DNA from: Nitzschia sp. DOCU1
Lineage: Eukaryota; Bacillariophyta; Bacillariophyceae; Bacillariales; Bacillariaceae
Direction of reading: 5' to 3'
NCBI GenBank assembly: GCA_951394045.1
Contig: OX595986.1
Span: forward strand, 620,001 to 684,000
Length of the DNA stretch: 64,000 bases
In this document: positions 37,979 to 48,218 of the stretch, in pieces
Layout: every line of letters starts with the position of its first letter
Numbering within the stretch: position 1 is the stretch's first letter
The notes under the pieces: generated by a model
The model's database searches: none
The model's input: the letters and a program-made list of their open reading frames with translations, nothing else
What the model was told of the DNA's origin: nothing
Program-made: the position numbers and the translations under genes

Positions 37979-40900
37979 CTAGGGCATTCTTGCACCGGTA
38001 GCTATTTGAGTCGCCATGCCAAACATTTGAGTAATTGGCTCTCGAATCATGGACGAGTCAAAATTTCTTGCCATGTTGGAGGCGAAATCCCTTGTCATAT
38101 CTCGAAGCATTGTGGGGTCGAGGTTCGACGATATGGCGGCAAACTGCGCCGTCATTTGTTGCAGCATTTGAGGATCCAAGCTTGCCGTAATGTCCTGCAA
38201 GAGAGAAGGATCCTGGCTGATGGCAATGATCGGGATAAGGGGAATGGTCCAGAACAGTGTTCGTCGGATACGGCGCATTGTCACGAGGTCGCGCCGCGGT
38301 GCCACTACTAGGGCACCTCCTTGCATAAGAGCTTCGTCGTCCAAACCGGCAAGATCCAATCCAATGATGCGCTTCAAATGATCAGCTTGTCGCTTGGCTT
38401 CCTTGAAACTCTCTTCGCTAGATAGAGTCTTGTCATTACCAGCCGCCTTCAGGATCATGGCAAGCAGGACGTCACGTTGTCGTGTTTCGGCATTCAGCCG
38501 GACAACTTCTTTTCGAAGTTCTCCCAAGGACTCAATTTGTTTTGTCAGGTCCTCAACATCAAACGTCTTGTCCGTCAAGGCTTCGGTAGTTTCACGAAGC
38601 AGGTGCTCAGCGTCGTGGAGTCGTCGTTCGACGTCACTGTGTTTTTGCAGGTGGGATTTGAGGTTGGCCTTTTCCCATTCCAACAGGGCTTGCAGCTGAT
38701 CACGGGCGTGCTCGAGTGCCTTAACTTTGTTTTGTTCGGACTCGATGATCACATTCTTGCGCACTCGGTCTTGCTCCAAGCTATCGACAAGTCGCTTTTC
38801 TGTTTGCAAGTCGTCTGATGCTTTGTCAAATGCCTCCTTGAGCTCAAGAACTTTTCGCTTTTCAGCGTTGCAAAGCGACTTTGCCTCCGAAAGCTCCAAT
38901 TCAAGCTCCTGGACGAGGTCTTGTTCTGCCTCCAATTGAATCTTGTAATTGGTGAGCATGGTCTCAAGCTCAGCAAGTTTCTGCTTCTCGATATCAGTGA
39001 AAGATTCATGGACTCCCTTCTTGACCGCGCCCAAGGTATTCATCTTCCCTTCGACGGACTCGATGTGGCTCTTCGCCTCAATGAGGGCAATCTCCAATGA
39101 TCGGATATGACGCTTCTCTTCTTCAAGGCGCTCTTGATTTTCGAGGTGCTCCTGCTCCAAGGCACTAGCTCGCTTTTGTTGAGCTTGAAGGATATCCTCG
39201 GTTTCGGTCTTTTGTTTTTCAAGGTCTTGGAACTTCTGTTTTTCTGCTCGTAGCTCTGCCTCTTTCTGATTCAGGCGTGCTTCAAGGGCTTCTAGTTTTG
39301 TGCTCTTCGTTTCGAGGATCGAGTTCAACTGAAATTGTTCTTCCTTGAGGTTGGCGACTCGTGCCCGCTCCATGTTCAGCTTTTTCTGGTTCTCAAGCAA
39401 TTGTGCGTGACTGGCTGCGTCTACATCATTGCCATCTTCGGTTTGATACATTTCGGCTTCAGCAATGACTTGAGCCTGCTCCAAGTTTCTGACTTTTTGC
39501 TTCTCACCCTCCAAGAGCTGGGTGAGCTGCTTCTTTGAGGCGTGCAAATCTTCCACAACGTCTCGCTCCTCCTCCAAGAGCTTCTTGATTTGGTCAAGCT
39601 CGGACAAGACAGACTTCAATTTCTTCTTTTCTTGGTCGGCGATGCTCTTGCTTTCGGCCAAAGCCTCCTCCAAGATAGCAACCTTCTGATGCAAGGAATC
39701 GAGAACTTGTCGCTTGTTGGCCTGAGTCTTCTGCAAAGTCCTCACTTTTTTCTTTTCCTCCTCGAATTCTGCTTGTTTCTCCTCCAAGGCGGCACGAAGC
39801 TGCTCCACCGTGGCCCTTTCGGCCTCAAGCTCGTTTTGAACAGCTCGAAGCTTGGTTTCAAGAAGCTTGACCTTGTCCTGCTCCGCAGCAAGTTGGGCTT
39901 TCGTCTGGGATTCTGATGCTTGTAGGCGCTGGCTCTTCTGCCTTTCTGCTTCGATTACCTCTTCGGCGCTCTTGAGCTCTCGGATCTTTCTCTGTTGAAG
40001 CTCGACCAAGTGCTTCAGCTCATTTTCGCGAGCCTGAAAAGCTGAAACCCTCTCAAGCTCATGCTTCAAAAGATGACGAACTTGTTCGTAATCTTGCTCC
40101 ATGACCGCGACCTTGTCCTTTTCAGTCTTGAGCATGCTTTTGTAGTGCTCTTCCTTTTTGGTAAACTCTTCCACCAACTCATCGCGTTGCTCGTTTTCGA
40201 CAGCAATGGTCTGCTTTAAAATCTCCTCGAGCTCTTGAAATCGTTTCTGCTCGGACTCCAGAAGGCTGTTGACTTTGGTGACGTGGCTTTCGAGGAAGGC
40301 GACTTTCTCTCGCTCACCTGTGATCATCTCCTTGAATTTCTTGGTCTTTTCCGTCAAATCTATCTCGAGGAAGTCCGTTCGCTCTTCAGCATCCGACAAC
40401 TTGGCGCGCAGTTGAGCTTCAAGGTGCTGGAACTGCATAGTGAACATTTCAAAGTCCGCAGCTTCACGGTCGTGCTCCTCGAGAATGGCGTTTGTGTACA
40501 TGCGGTGAGTGATTTCGATCTCCTTTGCTCGGCGTTGGAGGTCGGCAACGCGTTCTTGCTCGGTCTTGAGAAGTTGCTTGTATTTCTCCTCCTGTCCCTT
40601 GAGAGCCTCCTTGAGCTCCTTTTCATACTTGGCACTGCTCTCTTTTTCGAGTCTTTCAATAAGCTCTTGTTTAACCTCATTTGCTTTCACAAGGACCTCG
40701 AGCTTCCTCTCGAGCAAATTTTTCTTGTGATTGCTGTCGGCTTGAAGCGATTGCAGCGCCACGTATTCTTCTTCGAGAGCCTTAAGCTTGGCTTCTTGGC
40801 CGATTTGAACGCTTTTCACAGTCTTGTTCTCATTCGCAAGCTCCTGGTTTTCTTGATGAAGGTCCGCAATTGTGGCATTGTTCTTGAAGAGCGTTGCACG

Positions 40901-41719
40901 GTTTTGGAAGGTAACCCTTCTGACGTTCGATTGCAAGCATGCGATACTCGCTTCTCTCAATTCTGGCGATGCGATTGTCTTGGCATAGTCCATTGGGAGC
41001 TTGGCGTAAATGTCTCGAACCTTGCGTCCTTCTGGGTTTGCAGCAACGAGTGCCTTGAGGACGGCTTTTGACGAGCCCCACTTGCAAGCAAGGTGAAGTG
41101 GAAGCATCAAGTCTGCCCCATCGCGAATCTTGGTTCCAGAAGGATATGCGATAATAAGTCTCTGAACAATTTCGGCGGAAGCTCCACATGCACAAGCGAA
41201 GTGCAACGGTAAGCGCCCATGTTCTCCAGTGGTCTTCAGAGCAGTGTTGTTCATGTTGATCAGCACATTCACCAATTCCAGCGACGGATCAAATCGACAA
41301 ACTTCATGAAGCAACAGATTGCCTTTCGAAGAAAGAGTAAGACTCCCATTGGGCCCTTGGGTCATTCGGACGAATACGGACTGTGGGTTCTTCTTCACGT
41401 GCTTAACCAGAGCACCCCAGTTTCCTTTTTCGACTAGGCGGAACATTTCAAAGACTTTGAACATGTCGACGCCGGCATGAGGATCCTTAGTTGGCTCTGC
41501 GATCGAGTCATCTCGTTCATCATGGTGACTTCGTTTATTGTGAGCAGGATTTTCAACGTTCTCATCCCGCTGATCAGCTTCAAGGCCCGAGGTCATCACA
41601 TGGAGGGCGGGGTTTCCTTGGCGTCGGACATCATCCCTCTTTCCATTCAGAAATGATTCCCAGCGCATATCAAGCTCCTCATCTTCAGTACTATATCGAT
41701 TCGCAAAACTTGTCGCCAT
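37979..41719 (-). CDS. giant ankyrin-repeat/coiled-coil protein 3 with C-terminal membrane segment
   Basis: A 1246-residue protein from the ATG at 41719; the open frame upstream to 41797 begins with TTG. The ankyrin module is at about 88-250 (G-N-W-G-A-L-V-K-H-V, L-L-L-H-E-V-C, L-P-L-H-F-A-C, L-P-L-H-L-A-C-K-W-G, L-P-M-D-Y-A). Residues about 280-1090 are a nearly unbroken coiled coil rich in Glu, Lys, Leu and Gln. A hydrophobic segment T-L-F-W-T-I-P-L-I-P-I-I-A-I-S begins at about 1154. After it comes a short tail with three related units (D-P-S-L-L-Q-D-I-T, D-P-Q-M-L-Q-Q-M-T, D-P-T-M-L-R-D-M-T). The layout suggests a long membrane tether or scaffold with an ankyrin head, by analogy with golgins. 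That role is inference. Confidence 0.85.
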   Translation of the reverse strand: MATSFANRYSTEDEELDMRWESFLNGKRDDVRRQGNPALHVMTSGLEADQRDENVENPAHNKRSHHDERDDSIAEPTKDPHAGVDMFKVFEMFRLVEKGNWGALVKHVKKNPQSVFVRMTQGPNGSLTLSSKGNLLLHEVCRFDPSLELVNVLINMNNTALKTTGEHGRLPLHFACACGASAEIVQRLIIAYPSGTKIRDGADLMLPLHLACKWGSSKAVLKALVAANPEGRKVRDIYAKLPMDYAKTIASPELREASIACLQSNVRRVTFQNRATLFKNNATIADLHQENQELANENKTVKSVQIGQEAKLKALEEEYVALQSLQADSNHKKNLLERKLEVLVKANEVKQELIERLEKESSAKYEKELKEALKGQEEKYKQLLKTEQERVADLQRRAKEIEITHRMYTNAILEEHDREAADFEMFTMQFQHLEAQLRAKLSDAEERTDFLEIDLTEKTKKFKEMITGEREKVAFLESHVTKVNSLLESEQKRFQELEEILKQTIAVENEQRDELVEEFTKKEEHYKSMLKTEKDKVAVMEQDYEQVRHLLKHELERVSAFQARENELKHLVELQQRKIRELKSAEEVIEAERQKSQRLQASESQTKAQLAAEQDKVKLLETKLRAVQNELEAERATVEQLRAALEEKQAEFEEEKKKVRTLQKTQANKRQVLDSLHQKVAILEEALAESKSIADQEKKKLKSVLSELDQIKKLLEEERDVVEDLHASKKQLTQLLEGEKQKVRNLEQAQVIAEAEMYQTEDGNDVDAASHAQLLENQKKLNMERARVANLKEEQFQLNSILETKSTKLEALEARLNQKEAELRAEKQKFQDLEKQKTETEDILQAQQKRASALEQEHLENQERLEEEKRHIRSLEIALIEAKSHIESVEGKMNTLGAVKKGVHESFTDIEKQKLAELETMLTNYKIQLEAEQDLVQELELELSEAKSLCNAEKRKVLELKEAFDKASDDLQTEKRLVDSLEQDRVRKNVIIESEQNKVKALEHARDQLQALLEWEKANLKSHLQKHSDVERRLHDAEHLLRETTEALTDKTFDVEDLTKQIESLGELRKEVVRLNAETRQRDVLLAMILKAAGNDKTLSSEESFKEAKRQADHLKRIIGLDLAGLDDEALMQGGALVVAPRRDLVTMRRIRRTLFWTIPLIPIIAISQDPSLLQDITASLDPQMLQQMTAQFAAISSNLDPTMLRDMTRDFASNMARNFDSSMIREPITQMFGMATQIATGARMP

Positions 41720-42317
41720 ATTTTCAAGTATTTGTTGGCGGCAGGTGATTGATGAAGTTGGTGTGACGAGGTAGAAATGTGACCACCTTGGAGGCAAAAG
41801 TGGTGTGTTGTGTTCAGTTAGCGAATATTGGAGGGAGTGGCGATTTCACGATTGGCGAAAACCCGCGATGTCACTTGGTTAGCGATTTATATCGATATTA
41901 AGGCTTGTATAATAACAATTCTTGGTTACTTAGCAAGTTGTGCGCACAAGGCGGGCTGAATTCGTCTTGTTTTCTGCTGTGTGCGCCATGTGACGGCTTA
42001 TCGCGCCTGTCGACCTCGACTTCTGCACATAATTTCATTTACTCCGTGTAGTCGACTGAATCATATTCCATCCTCTATCTCGCCGTCCGCAGAATGCAAC
42101 AAAACTCTTGTGGTGGAGAAGTCTCTCATGAATTGAGATAAAGATGGAATCTTCAATGGAATGAATACATTATATTATTAATAGCATATGCTACCAACCA
42201 ATTTTTGGGCAAATACAACAGACCCGTAAGGGACAAAACGAAGTCGGCACTTGTACCATAGGGCGGCCATCTTGAGGATGGTTACCAGAAAAGATTTGGA
42301 GTCATATCCACTTCGCT
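41720..42317. other. intergenic, nothing recognised
   Basis: About 600 bp between two ankyrin/coiled-coil genes on the same strand. It should contain the promoter of protein 3 and the 3' UTR of protein 4. A/T-rich near 42160-42200. No gene seen. Confidence 0.45.
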
Positions 42318-45300
42318 CTATCTAAGGTACTTTCTTTTAGCGGGAGAAAAGCCAAGGAATCCAGCAAAATGAGAAATATATCCTTTGCCCTTCAAGATAA
42401 GGGCTTTCTTGAGGATTGTTGCTGGAGTCGGCAAGGTACTTCTCTTGACAACCGCACTGCGTTTTGGCTTTTGTTCTTCGACAAGACTTTCATTGTGCTG
42501 CTTTGCTAGTAAAGCTTCTCTTACGAGATGAGAAATCGACAGCGTCGTGTCGACCAACGAATACAACCTTCCAGAGGAAGAAATTTCGCGTCGTCGCTGG
42601 TGGAATATCTCCAAGCTCTCAGTAATAGATTGTTCCTTAGACAGCAATGCCACCTGTTTTGTCATTCGCTCCTCGATATCCTTAAGCTTTTTGTCAGCCT
42701 CGTGAAGACAAGCCTCTTTGTCGGCTCTCACCCTTGCAGCGCTTTGAAGCAAGTCCTTCTCAGCCTCCAACTTTGCTTCCAATTCCTTGACCACAAACGA
42801 AATCTCTTCTTGTGTCTTTCGCTTCTTCTCCAATAGAACTTCTTTTTCGGAGTGGAGACGATACAATTCGTTTACCAACTCCCGCTCCGCTTTGAGCAAA
42901 TTTTCCTTTTCTTTCTTCGCAACTGAGAGGGCCTGAACCATGTTCTGCTCAGAGTTCAACAGCATTTCTCTTTCGGCGCAACGGGACTCAAGCTCCTTTA
43001 CTTTGCTTCTTTCGGATTCAAGTAAGGCTTGCTTTTGCGCAATAGTCTGTTGCAATGTCTTTTCTTTCATCAGTTCTAGCTCAAGCAGAGCTTGTTTGCG
43101 CCCCAAGGTGTAGTCGAGTTTTCGAACTTGTTCTTCTTCCGACTCGATCATCTCACGCTTCTTATGGCGCAAAGTATCTAGTTGACGGATCTTATCTTCT
43201 TCTGTCTTCTGCAAAGCAAGCTTTCTCTCGATGCTCTCCTCAAGGGCCTTCATGATTTCTTGGTTTTTCTGCAAGAGGGATTCCTTTTCTCGACCCACAC
43301 GCTCCAAAGCCTCCACTTTCTCCTGCTGTGCGATGAGGAGTTGTTGCTTCTTCGAGTTGCTAGCCTCAAGTGCGCGGATAGATTCGTTGTTATCTTCCAT
43401 CATTCTCGAGTATTCAGAGCGAAGTTGTTCAAGTGCGGCTTTCTTTGCAGTCTCGACTTCAATTTCTGCATCAACGACGGTGCAGATCTCGGGTCGATTG
43501 CGAAGCTTTCCGACTTCTTCGGCAATCTTTGTTGCCTGTTCGACATGGAGACGATGCGATTTCTCCTGTTCAACACCCAAATTGTCCTGAAGACGTTTCG
43601 TTTTGAGCCTTTCGTTCTGGAAAAGTATTCGAATTTCATTATATTTTTCTTCCGCATCTCGGGTTCTTTCTTTCTCATGTTCTAACATCTCTTGTTTGGC
43701 CACTAGAGATTGTTCAAGTGCGCTGACCTTACACTGCTCAATCTTTAGGGCACTTTCCAGTTCTCTTGTCTTTTCGATAAAAATTCGTTTCTTCTCTGCT
43801 GCCAAGAGTTGTTGAGTCTCGGTGAGCTGTGCCTCCATTTCTTCATTCTGCTGACGCAGACTCTCGATCGTTTCATTCTTCTCCAATTCGGCCTTCTCGA
43901 GAACAGCAACTCGGTTCAAAGCATACTCCAGAAGCGCAAGGTCGTCCTTCGCCTTGCGGTCTCGCAAGTCCTTCTCAAGCTTGGCAGTACGCTCCAGCTC
44001 TTTGACTTTCTCTTGCTCATCATAGAGCTGTGATTTTGCCTTGATGGCATCTTCAGAGATTGCCGAAAGATTGTTTCTAAGCCCTGTGTGAAGACAGCGT
44101 ACAATCTTTTGACGAAGAGCAGGGTCCTTGAGATTTGCGGCATAGTCAAATGGCGTCATGTGATGCTTATCTTCGACAAGCGCGGCTTCAGGGTATGCCA
44201 CTACGAGAAAATTGAGTACTTCAGTTGATGCACCTTCCCTGCAAGCAAGATGTAGCGGAAGCATCTTGTCATTGCTGTCAGGTGTCATCAATGCCTCGGG
44301 AAAGGCGTCGATCAAGATATCAATAACCTCTACCGTTGCTCCAAAGGCACAAGCATAGTGGAGCGGTAGATGGCCTCCGATACCAGGTCTTTCGACGTCG
44401 TCCTTATTCAGGTCTAGCCACAATTGAATAACCTCAGCTGATGGGTCATTCTTGCAGACTTCGTGAAGAAAGGAGTTGCCCAGGGTGTCACGACCTAGAA
44501 GGCTTGCCTGTTCTTCAATCGACTCCTCGGAGAAATTCGAAAACTCCTTGACCTTTTCCATCACGGATTGCCAATCTCGCTTGTTGATCAACGACGTGAG
44601 GGAAGTGGCGCTGCCATCATCCCATTCCATTGGGGTCGGGACGTCCTTTGCAGTAACTTTTTTGTTGGCCAAGTTCTGTTTGGTGCCTTTGGTTCGCTCA
44701 TCTTCCCACTCAATGGAGGTTCCAACCAGAGATTCACTGGATTCACCATCAGCAAGTTCGGGTATTTTGGCTAAGGGGGCCGACAGACCTTCTGTCTTGC
44801 CTGCACCCATTAGCTCATCTTCCGCGGAATACAATGTAAGGTCAAGTGCCTTCTTGTCGAGATCGCCGGCGCTGTTTGATGCAGACAACTCATTGAGACC
44901 ATTTGGATTTGGCTGGCGGACAGGAGAATCATAGCTCTCGGCCATGATTTGATCAAGCATCATTCTGTGTTGATTTTCCCGACCATCAAAGGAAATTTCA
45001 ACGTTTGTACTTGGTACGTGGAGCTCTTTAGTTGAAACAATCGGATCCGATTCTTCCGTGGGGCAGATGTCTTCGATCTCGCTATCCATGCTTCGACTGC
45101 TACCCGCAGCAGCTTCTTCCGCGCACCACACGACAACCTTTTCTTCCCCTTCCTCATCGGTACTAGTTAGGTTTTCATCCGAAGGTGAGCCTATTCCATT
45201 ATCGAGGACCATTTCAAATTCCTCTTCCTCGCCAATGCGTTCTTGAGGATAAGCCGCAAGCGTAGCTTCTCGTTGAAGGTTATCAGCGTCAGCAGCAGCG

Positions 45301-45512
45301 TCTCGTTCACTATCGGCCGAATCGCGCAAGGACATTGCTTCACTCCTCTCACTTCCGGTGTCTCTTTGATCAATGAAGCGAGAATGTTCGGAAAACGATG
45401 GACCGTGATCGTCGCCTTTACCCAACTCGGACATCATGGACCGCTCGAAGCATGCCTCAATGCCCAAATCATCCTCCGTGGACGTGCCGAAAGTCACCGA
45501 CACAGGCTTCAT
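42318..45512 (-). CDS. giant ankyrin-repeat/coiled-coil protein 4
   Basis: A 1064-residue protein from the ATG at 45512 (GTCACCATGA). The first ~300 residues are acidic and disordered. The ankyrin module spans about 305-470 (K-R-D-W-Q-S-V-M-E-K-V, S-F-L-H-E-V-C, L-P-L-H-Y-A-C, L-P-L-H-L-A-C-R-E-G, T-P-F-D-Y-A). A coiled coil of roughly 480 residues follows. The C-terminus is basic, without the membrane segment of protein 3. Module order and core motifs match the other three paralogues. The adjacency to protein 3 in the same orientation suggests tandem duplication followed by divergence of the coil. Confidence 0.85.
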   Translation of the reverse strand: MKPVSVTFGTSTEDDLGIEACFERSMMSELGKGDDHGPSFSEHSRFIDQRDTGSERSEAMSLRDSADSERDAAADADNLQREATLAAYPQERIGEEEEFEMVLDNGIGSPSDENLTSTDEEGEEKVVVWCAEEAAAGSSRSMDSEIEDICPTEESDPIVSTKELHVPSTNVEISFDGRENQHRMMLDQIMAESYDSPVRQPNPNGLNELSASNSAGDLDKKALDLTLYSAEDELMGAGKTEGLSAPLAKIPELADGESSESLVGTSIEWEDERTKGTKQNLANKKVTAKDVPTPMEWDDGSATSLTSLINKRDWQSVMEKVKEFSNFSEESIEEQASLLGRDTLGNSFLHEVCKNDPSAEVIQLWLDLNKDDVERPGIGGHLPLHYACAFGATVEVIDILIDAFPEALMTPDSNDKMLPLHLACREGASTEVLNFLVVAYPEAALVEDKHHMTPFDYAANLKDPALRQKIVRCLHTGLRNNLSAISEDAIKAKSQLYDEQEKVKELERTAKLEKDLRDRKAKDDLALLEYALNRVAVLEKAELEKNETIESLRQQNEEMEAQLTETQQLLAAEKKRIFIEKTRELESALKIEQCKVSALEQSLVAKQEMLEHEKERTRDAEEKYNEIRILFQNERLKTKRLQDNLGVEQEKSHRLHVEQATKIAEEVGKLRNRPEICTVVDAEIEVETAKKAALEQLRSEYSRMMEDNNESIRALEASNSKKQQLLIAQQEKVEALERVGREKESLLQKNQEIMKALEESIERKLALQKTEEDKIRQLDTLRHKKREMIESEEEQVRKLDYTLGRKQALLELELMKEKTLQQTIAQKQALLESERSKVKELESRCAEREMLLNSEQNMVQALSVAKKEKENLLKAERELVNELYRLHSEKEVLLEKKRKTQEEISFVVKELEAKLEAEKDLLQSAARVRADKEACLHEADKKLKDIEERMTKQVALLSKEQSITESLEIFHQRRREISSSGRLYSLVDTTLSISHLVREALLAKQHNESLVEEQKPKRSAVVKRSTLPTPATILKKALILKGKGYISHFAGFLGFSPAKRKYLR

Positions 45513-46069
45513 GGTGACTAATGTCCTTTCCAATCTGTAATCTACTCTTTAGATAACTCTTTCAATAGAATGATGCACTACAGTACGGTAGAAAGTGGCG
45601 TTCTTGCGATGGCAAGAAATCAAGTGTAATTGTCACACGCGGATCTCTGTTGTTTTCTCGTCTTTTCTTGGATGTTGTTGGCGGCAGGAAAGGTCAATAA
45701 TGTGACCTGCCATCAATTTATGTTCGATCTTCGTGAACATTAAAATCGAAATGATCGCCAGTCTCACGTCTTCGCTTAGATAGGAGGACTGAATACTTTA
45801 TTATGGCGCTCCAGGAATTGGCGATGCCGCCGCGCGCTGGCAATAGGTCACAAGAAACAGAGGTGCACGTGTCTTTTTCTCCCTCCGACATCGTGCTGTA
45901 AGGTATTCATGTATGCATCTATGTGACATACATAAAAGCCCAATCTCACTCCAGGTTTCGTGCCCATTGCAACGATCTTCGTGCTGTTTACCCACTCGCA
46001 AAACATGTCATTTGACCTGATGTTGTTGGCACAAATAAAGATATTATAATCGATGTAACAACAGGCAAA
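45513..46069. other. divergent intergenic region
   Basis: About 560 bp between ankyrin protein 4 (-) and the gene at 46.07 kb (+). Expected to hold both promoters; nothing specific is recognised. Confidence 0.4.
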
Positions 46070-46675
46070 ATGCCTTCCATAAGCGAACGTCTGTTTACAA
46101 AGGAATCTCCGGTCGAGAAGCAGGAGCAATCAGTCCGAACCGACATTATTGATCTGCTCGCCCAGAAACTCGTGAAGGACATCAATAAAAAGAGCGAGCA
46201 GCCGCTGGAACAAATCAAAGAACAACTCCCCTCGACGCCCGAGCAAGTCCGAGCGCTTCCATTTTATAACAGTACGCTAGACGCACTCCGGTATCAACGC
46301 GACAATTATCTGGTAGGATCTGGGTACGCCAGCCGTAGGCAAAAGCTTCGGGACCGAGGAATCACTCGAAGCTACCCTTTCTCTCGCATGCCGTATGACA
46401 GCACGGCTCTGGGGAACATTCAAATTATTGACATTGGAGCCTCATTTATCCCCAGCCCCACGATCAAGAATTTACTTCTTCCGATTGTCGTCAGTTTGCC
46501 ATCGGGAGTGCTACGAGAGACTATTACCGATGCAGTCGCCAATGCCATACCGCTCGCCCAGCCTCAGCTCGATAGAGCTATGAAGTTCAGCATATTGAAC
46601 TTTATGGACAACCCCGAAATGCGACAGTTGATCAAAAGTCGTGCAGGAGGCTACATGCGTAGCCGTGATGAGTAG
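46070..46675 (+). CDS. hypothetical protein, 201 residues
   Basis: Starts at the ATG at 46070 (GCAAAATGCC). The N-terminal third is charged and helical (I-I-D-L-L-A-Q-K-L-V-K-D-I-N-K-K). The middle is basic (R-R-Q-K-L-R-D-R-G-I-T-R-S-Y-P-F-S-R). The last third has amphipathic, mildly hydrophobic helices (N-L-L-L-P-I-V-V-S-L-P-S-G-V-L, then A-M-K-F-S-I-L-N-F-M). No signal peptide or clear membrane span. Composition and frame length support a real gene; I do not recognise the family. Confidence 0.65.
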   Translation: MPSISERLFTKESPVEKQEQSVRTDIIDLLAQKLVKDINKKSEQPLEQIKEQLPSTPEQVRALPFYNSTLDALRYQRDNYLVGSGYASRRQKLRDRGITRSYPFSRMPYDSTALGNIQIIDIGASFIPSPTIKNLLLPIVVSLPSGVLRETITDAVANAIPLAQPQLDRAMKFSILNFMDNPEMRQLIKSRAGGYMRSRDE

Positions 46676-47366
46676 GACTTACGTGAATATGGCAGTGAAT
46701 CTTGAAAGAAAGAGCAATGCTACTTGTCCGGCCGGCGATGTCAACGTTGAGACCAATTGTTGCGGAAAAGATAACCACTACTGCGTGGATCAAAAGCTTC
46801 GAGACAATCCCAAGTCTTCTCGACGTGTGGAGCTATCCTATATTATTGTGGTGATAGTTCAAAGCGCCAGCAAGAAGGATCCGATCTGGGCCTTCACTTG
46901 GGTCAAAGCCGCTCCGTCGTAATGGGTAGTGTTCGTTTGCACCCATTTGTATCAGCTTACGTCGAGTCCCGTTGCTGCCTGTGTTTTGATTGCAGATATA
47001 GCAGCATTTGTTGTTTGGTGTTTGATTTCGATGGCAGCTGAAGTATGAAGTTTCTCGGTCTACATGCTATCTTTACTTTTATGCCGATCGTCACCGAAAT
47101 GCTTGTAGCAGCCGGGGAGTTGTGGGAAAATAGACTTAGCTGTGCACGATACGATATAGAACCAATAGAAAAGATTGTGAATATAGTCCATTATTTAAAA
47201 CAGAGGACGCTCAAACAGTCACTCCTTCGACCAAGACCACTTCTGCCGTGACATCACAAAATAGTGGACAACGTTCTCCAGGAAATATCCCCATGATAAT
47301 GCACACGCCTGTCAAGCTCCAAGTTCCCCGACCAGTCTTCGTTGTGACTGCAACCATCATCATCGA
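46676..47366. other. convergent intergenic region, nothing recognised
   Basis: About 690 bp between two converging genes. A frame at 46641-46922 overlaps the end of the previous gene and has no family resemblance. Presumably 3' UTRs and spacer. Confidence 0.45.
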
Positions 47367-48218
47367 CTATTTGTAATGCTTCTTAAAGAAGTTTGCGACC
47401 ATCTCGGTCGCTCGGCCTTGCTCTGCCTTGATTGCCGGGTCTGTCAAATCGCCCCTCGATACGAATCCATGATCCATTGTAGGGAATTCAATCGCAATCT
47501 CTTCCGGTACTGTCGCTCGTCGTTTCGCCAATTGACGCACGACTTTTGAATCAGTTTTGACATCCGCATCCTGTTTGGTAGGCAACAACAATATGGGTTT
47601 GTTGGTCGTTCGTCTCACCAACGTTTCTACACTGCCGGTGCCGTGCTTGATAAGCTTTTCTACATCGAACACAGGGTGCGCGCCTACTCCTGCGGAAAAG
47701 ATGCCTCCTTCCAATCCCAGAGCACGCGCCACGGTCCACCCACCAAAGCAAAACCCGACACATCCTAAATATGTGCAGCCCGTTTCTTTGGCATGCGGTT
47801 GCACAATTTCGAGCAAATCTTGATCCACGCCAGAAGCTGTGATACGAGTATTAATACTCCAGATCATGTAGGGGGCGCTCAACAAGAAAGGTAGAATATC
47901 CCAAGCAAATTTTCCCGTGAAGTATCCTCTAATGAGCGGCGTTCCACGAAACAAATCGGGCATCCATACCGCCGTATCTTCGCCCATTAGGGCTTGCAAG
48001 CGATCACAAAAGTATTTGTGATGAGATGAGTCCACGCCAAATACATCGCAAAAGACACAAATAATTTGTTTTGGGTTGGAGGGCCCGACTTGATAACACG
48101 GCAATGCGGTTCTTGTCGAAGATTCCACCAGGGGCAACAGCGTAACGGTACGGCCAGTGGCTTCCGCCGAGTTGACGGCGCCAGGGCCCAAGCCACCAGG
48201 AGGACAACAGGCTGACAT
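47367..48218 (-). CDS. dienelactone hydrolase-family protein
   Basis: A 283-residue alpha/beta hydrolase. The ATG at 48218 is the first ATG in the frame; the open frame beyond begins with TTG. The DLH-type nucleophile elbow is G-F-C-F-G-G with Cys157. The acid is probably Asp217 in K-Q-D-A-D-V, and the base is His250 in M-D-H-G-F-V-S-R-G. The order Cys-Asp-His and the R-G-T-P-L near 91-95 fit the family. Bacterial members open dienelactones in chloroaromatic breakdown; eukaryotic members act on diverse esters, so the substrate here is unknown. No signal peptide. Confidence 0.88.
   Translation of the reverse strand: MSACCPPGGLGPGAVNSAEATGRTVTLLPLVESSTRTALPCYQVGPSNPKQIICVFCDVFGVDSSHHKYFCDRLQALMGEDTAVWMPDLFRGTPLIRGYFTGKFAWDILPFLLSAPYMIWSINTRITASGVDQDLLEIVQPHAKETGCTYLGCVGFCFGGWTVARALGLEGGIFSAGVGAHPVFDVEKLIKHGTGSVETLVRRTTNKPILLLPTKQDADVKTDSKVVRQLAKRRATVPEEIAIEFPTMDHGFVSRGDLTDPAIKAEQGRATEMVANFFKKHYK

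Noticed and set aside
40235..41071. 278-codon open frame on the plus strand
   Set aside because: Antisense of the giant coiled-coil gene. Codons for Glu, Lys and Leu read backwards give Phe/Leu/Ser-rich hydrophobic frames; similar shadows at 43182-43685 and 34853-35407 are rejected for the same reason.
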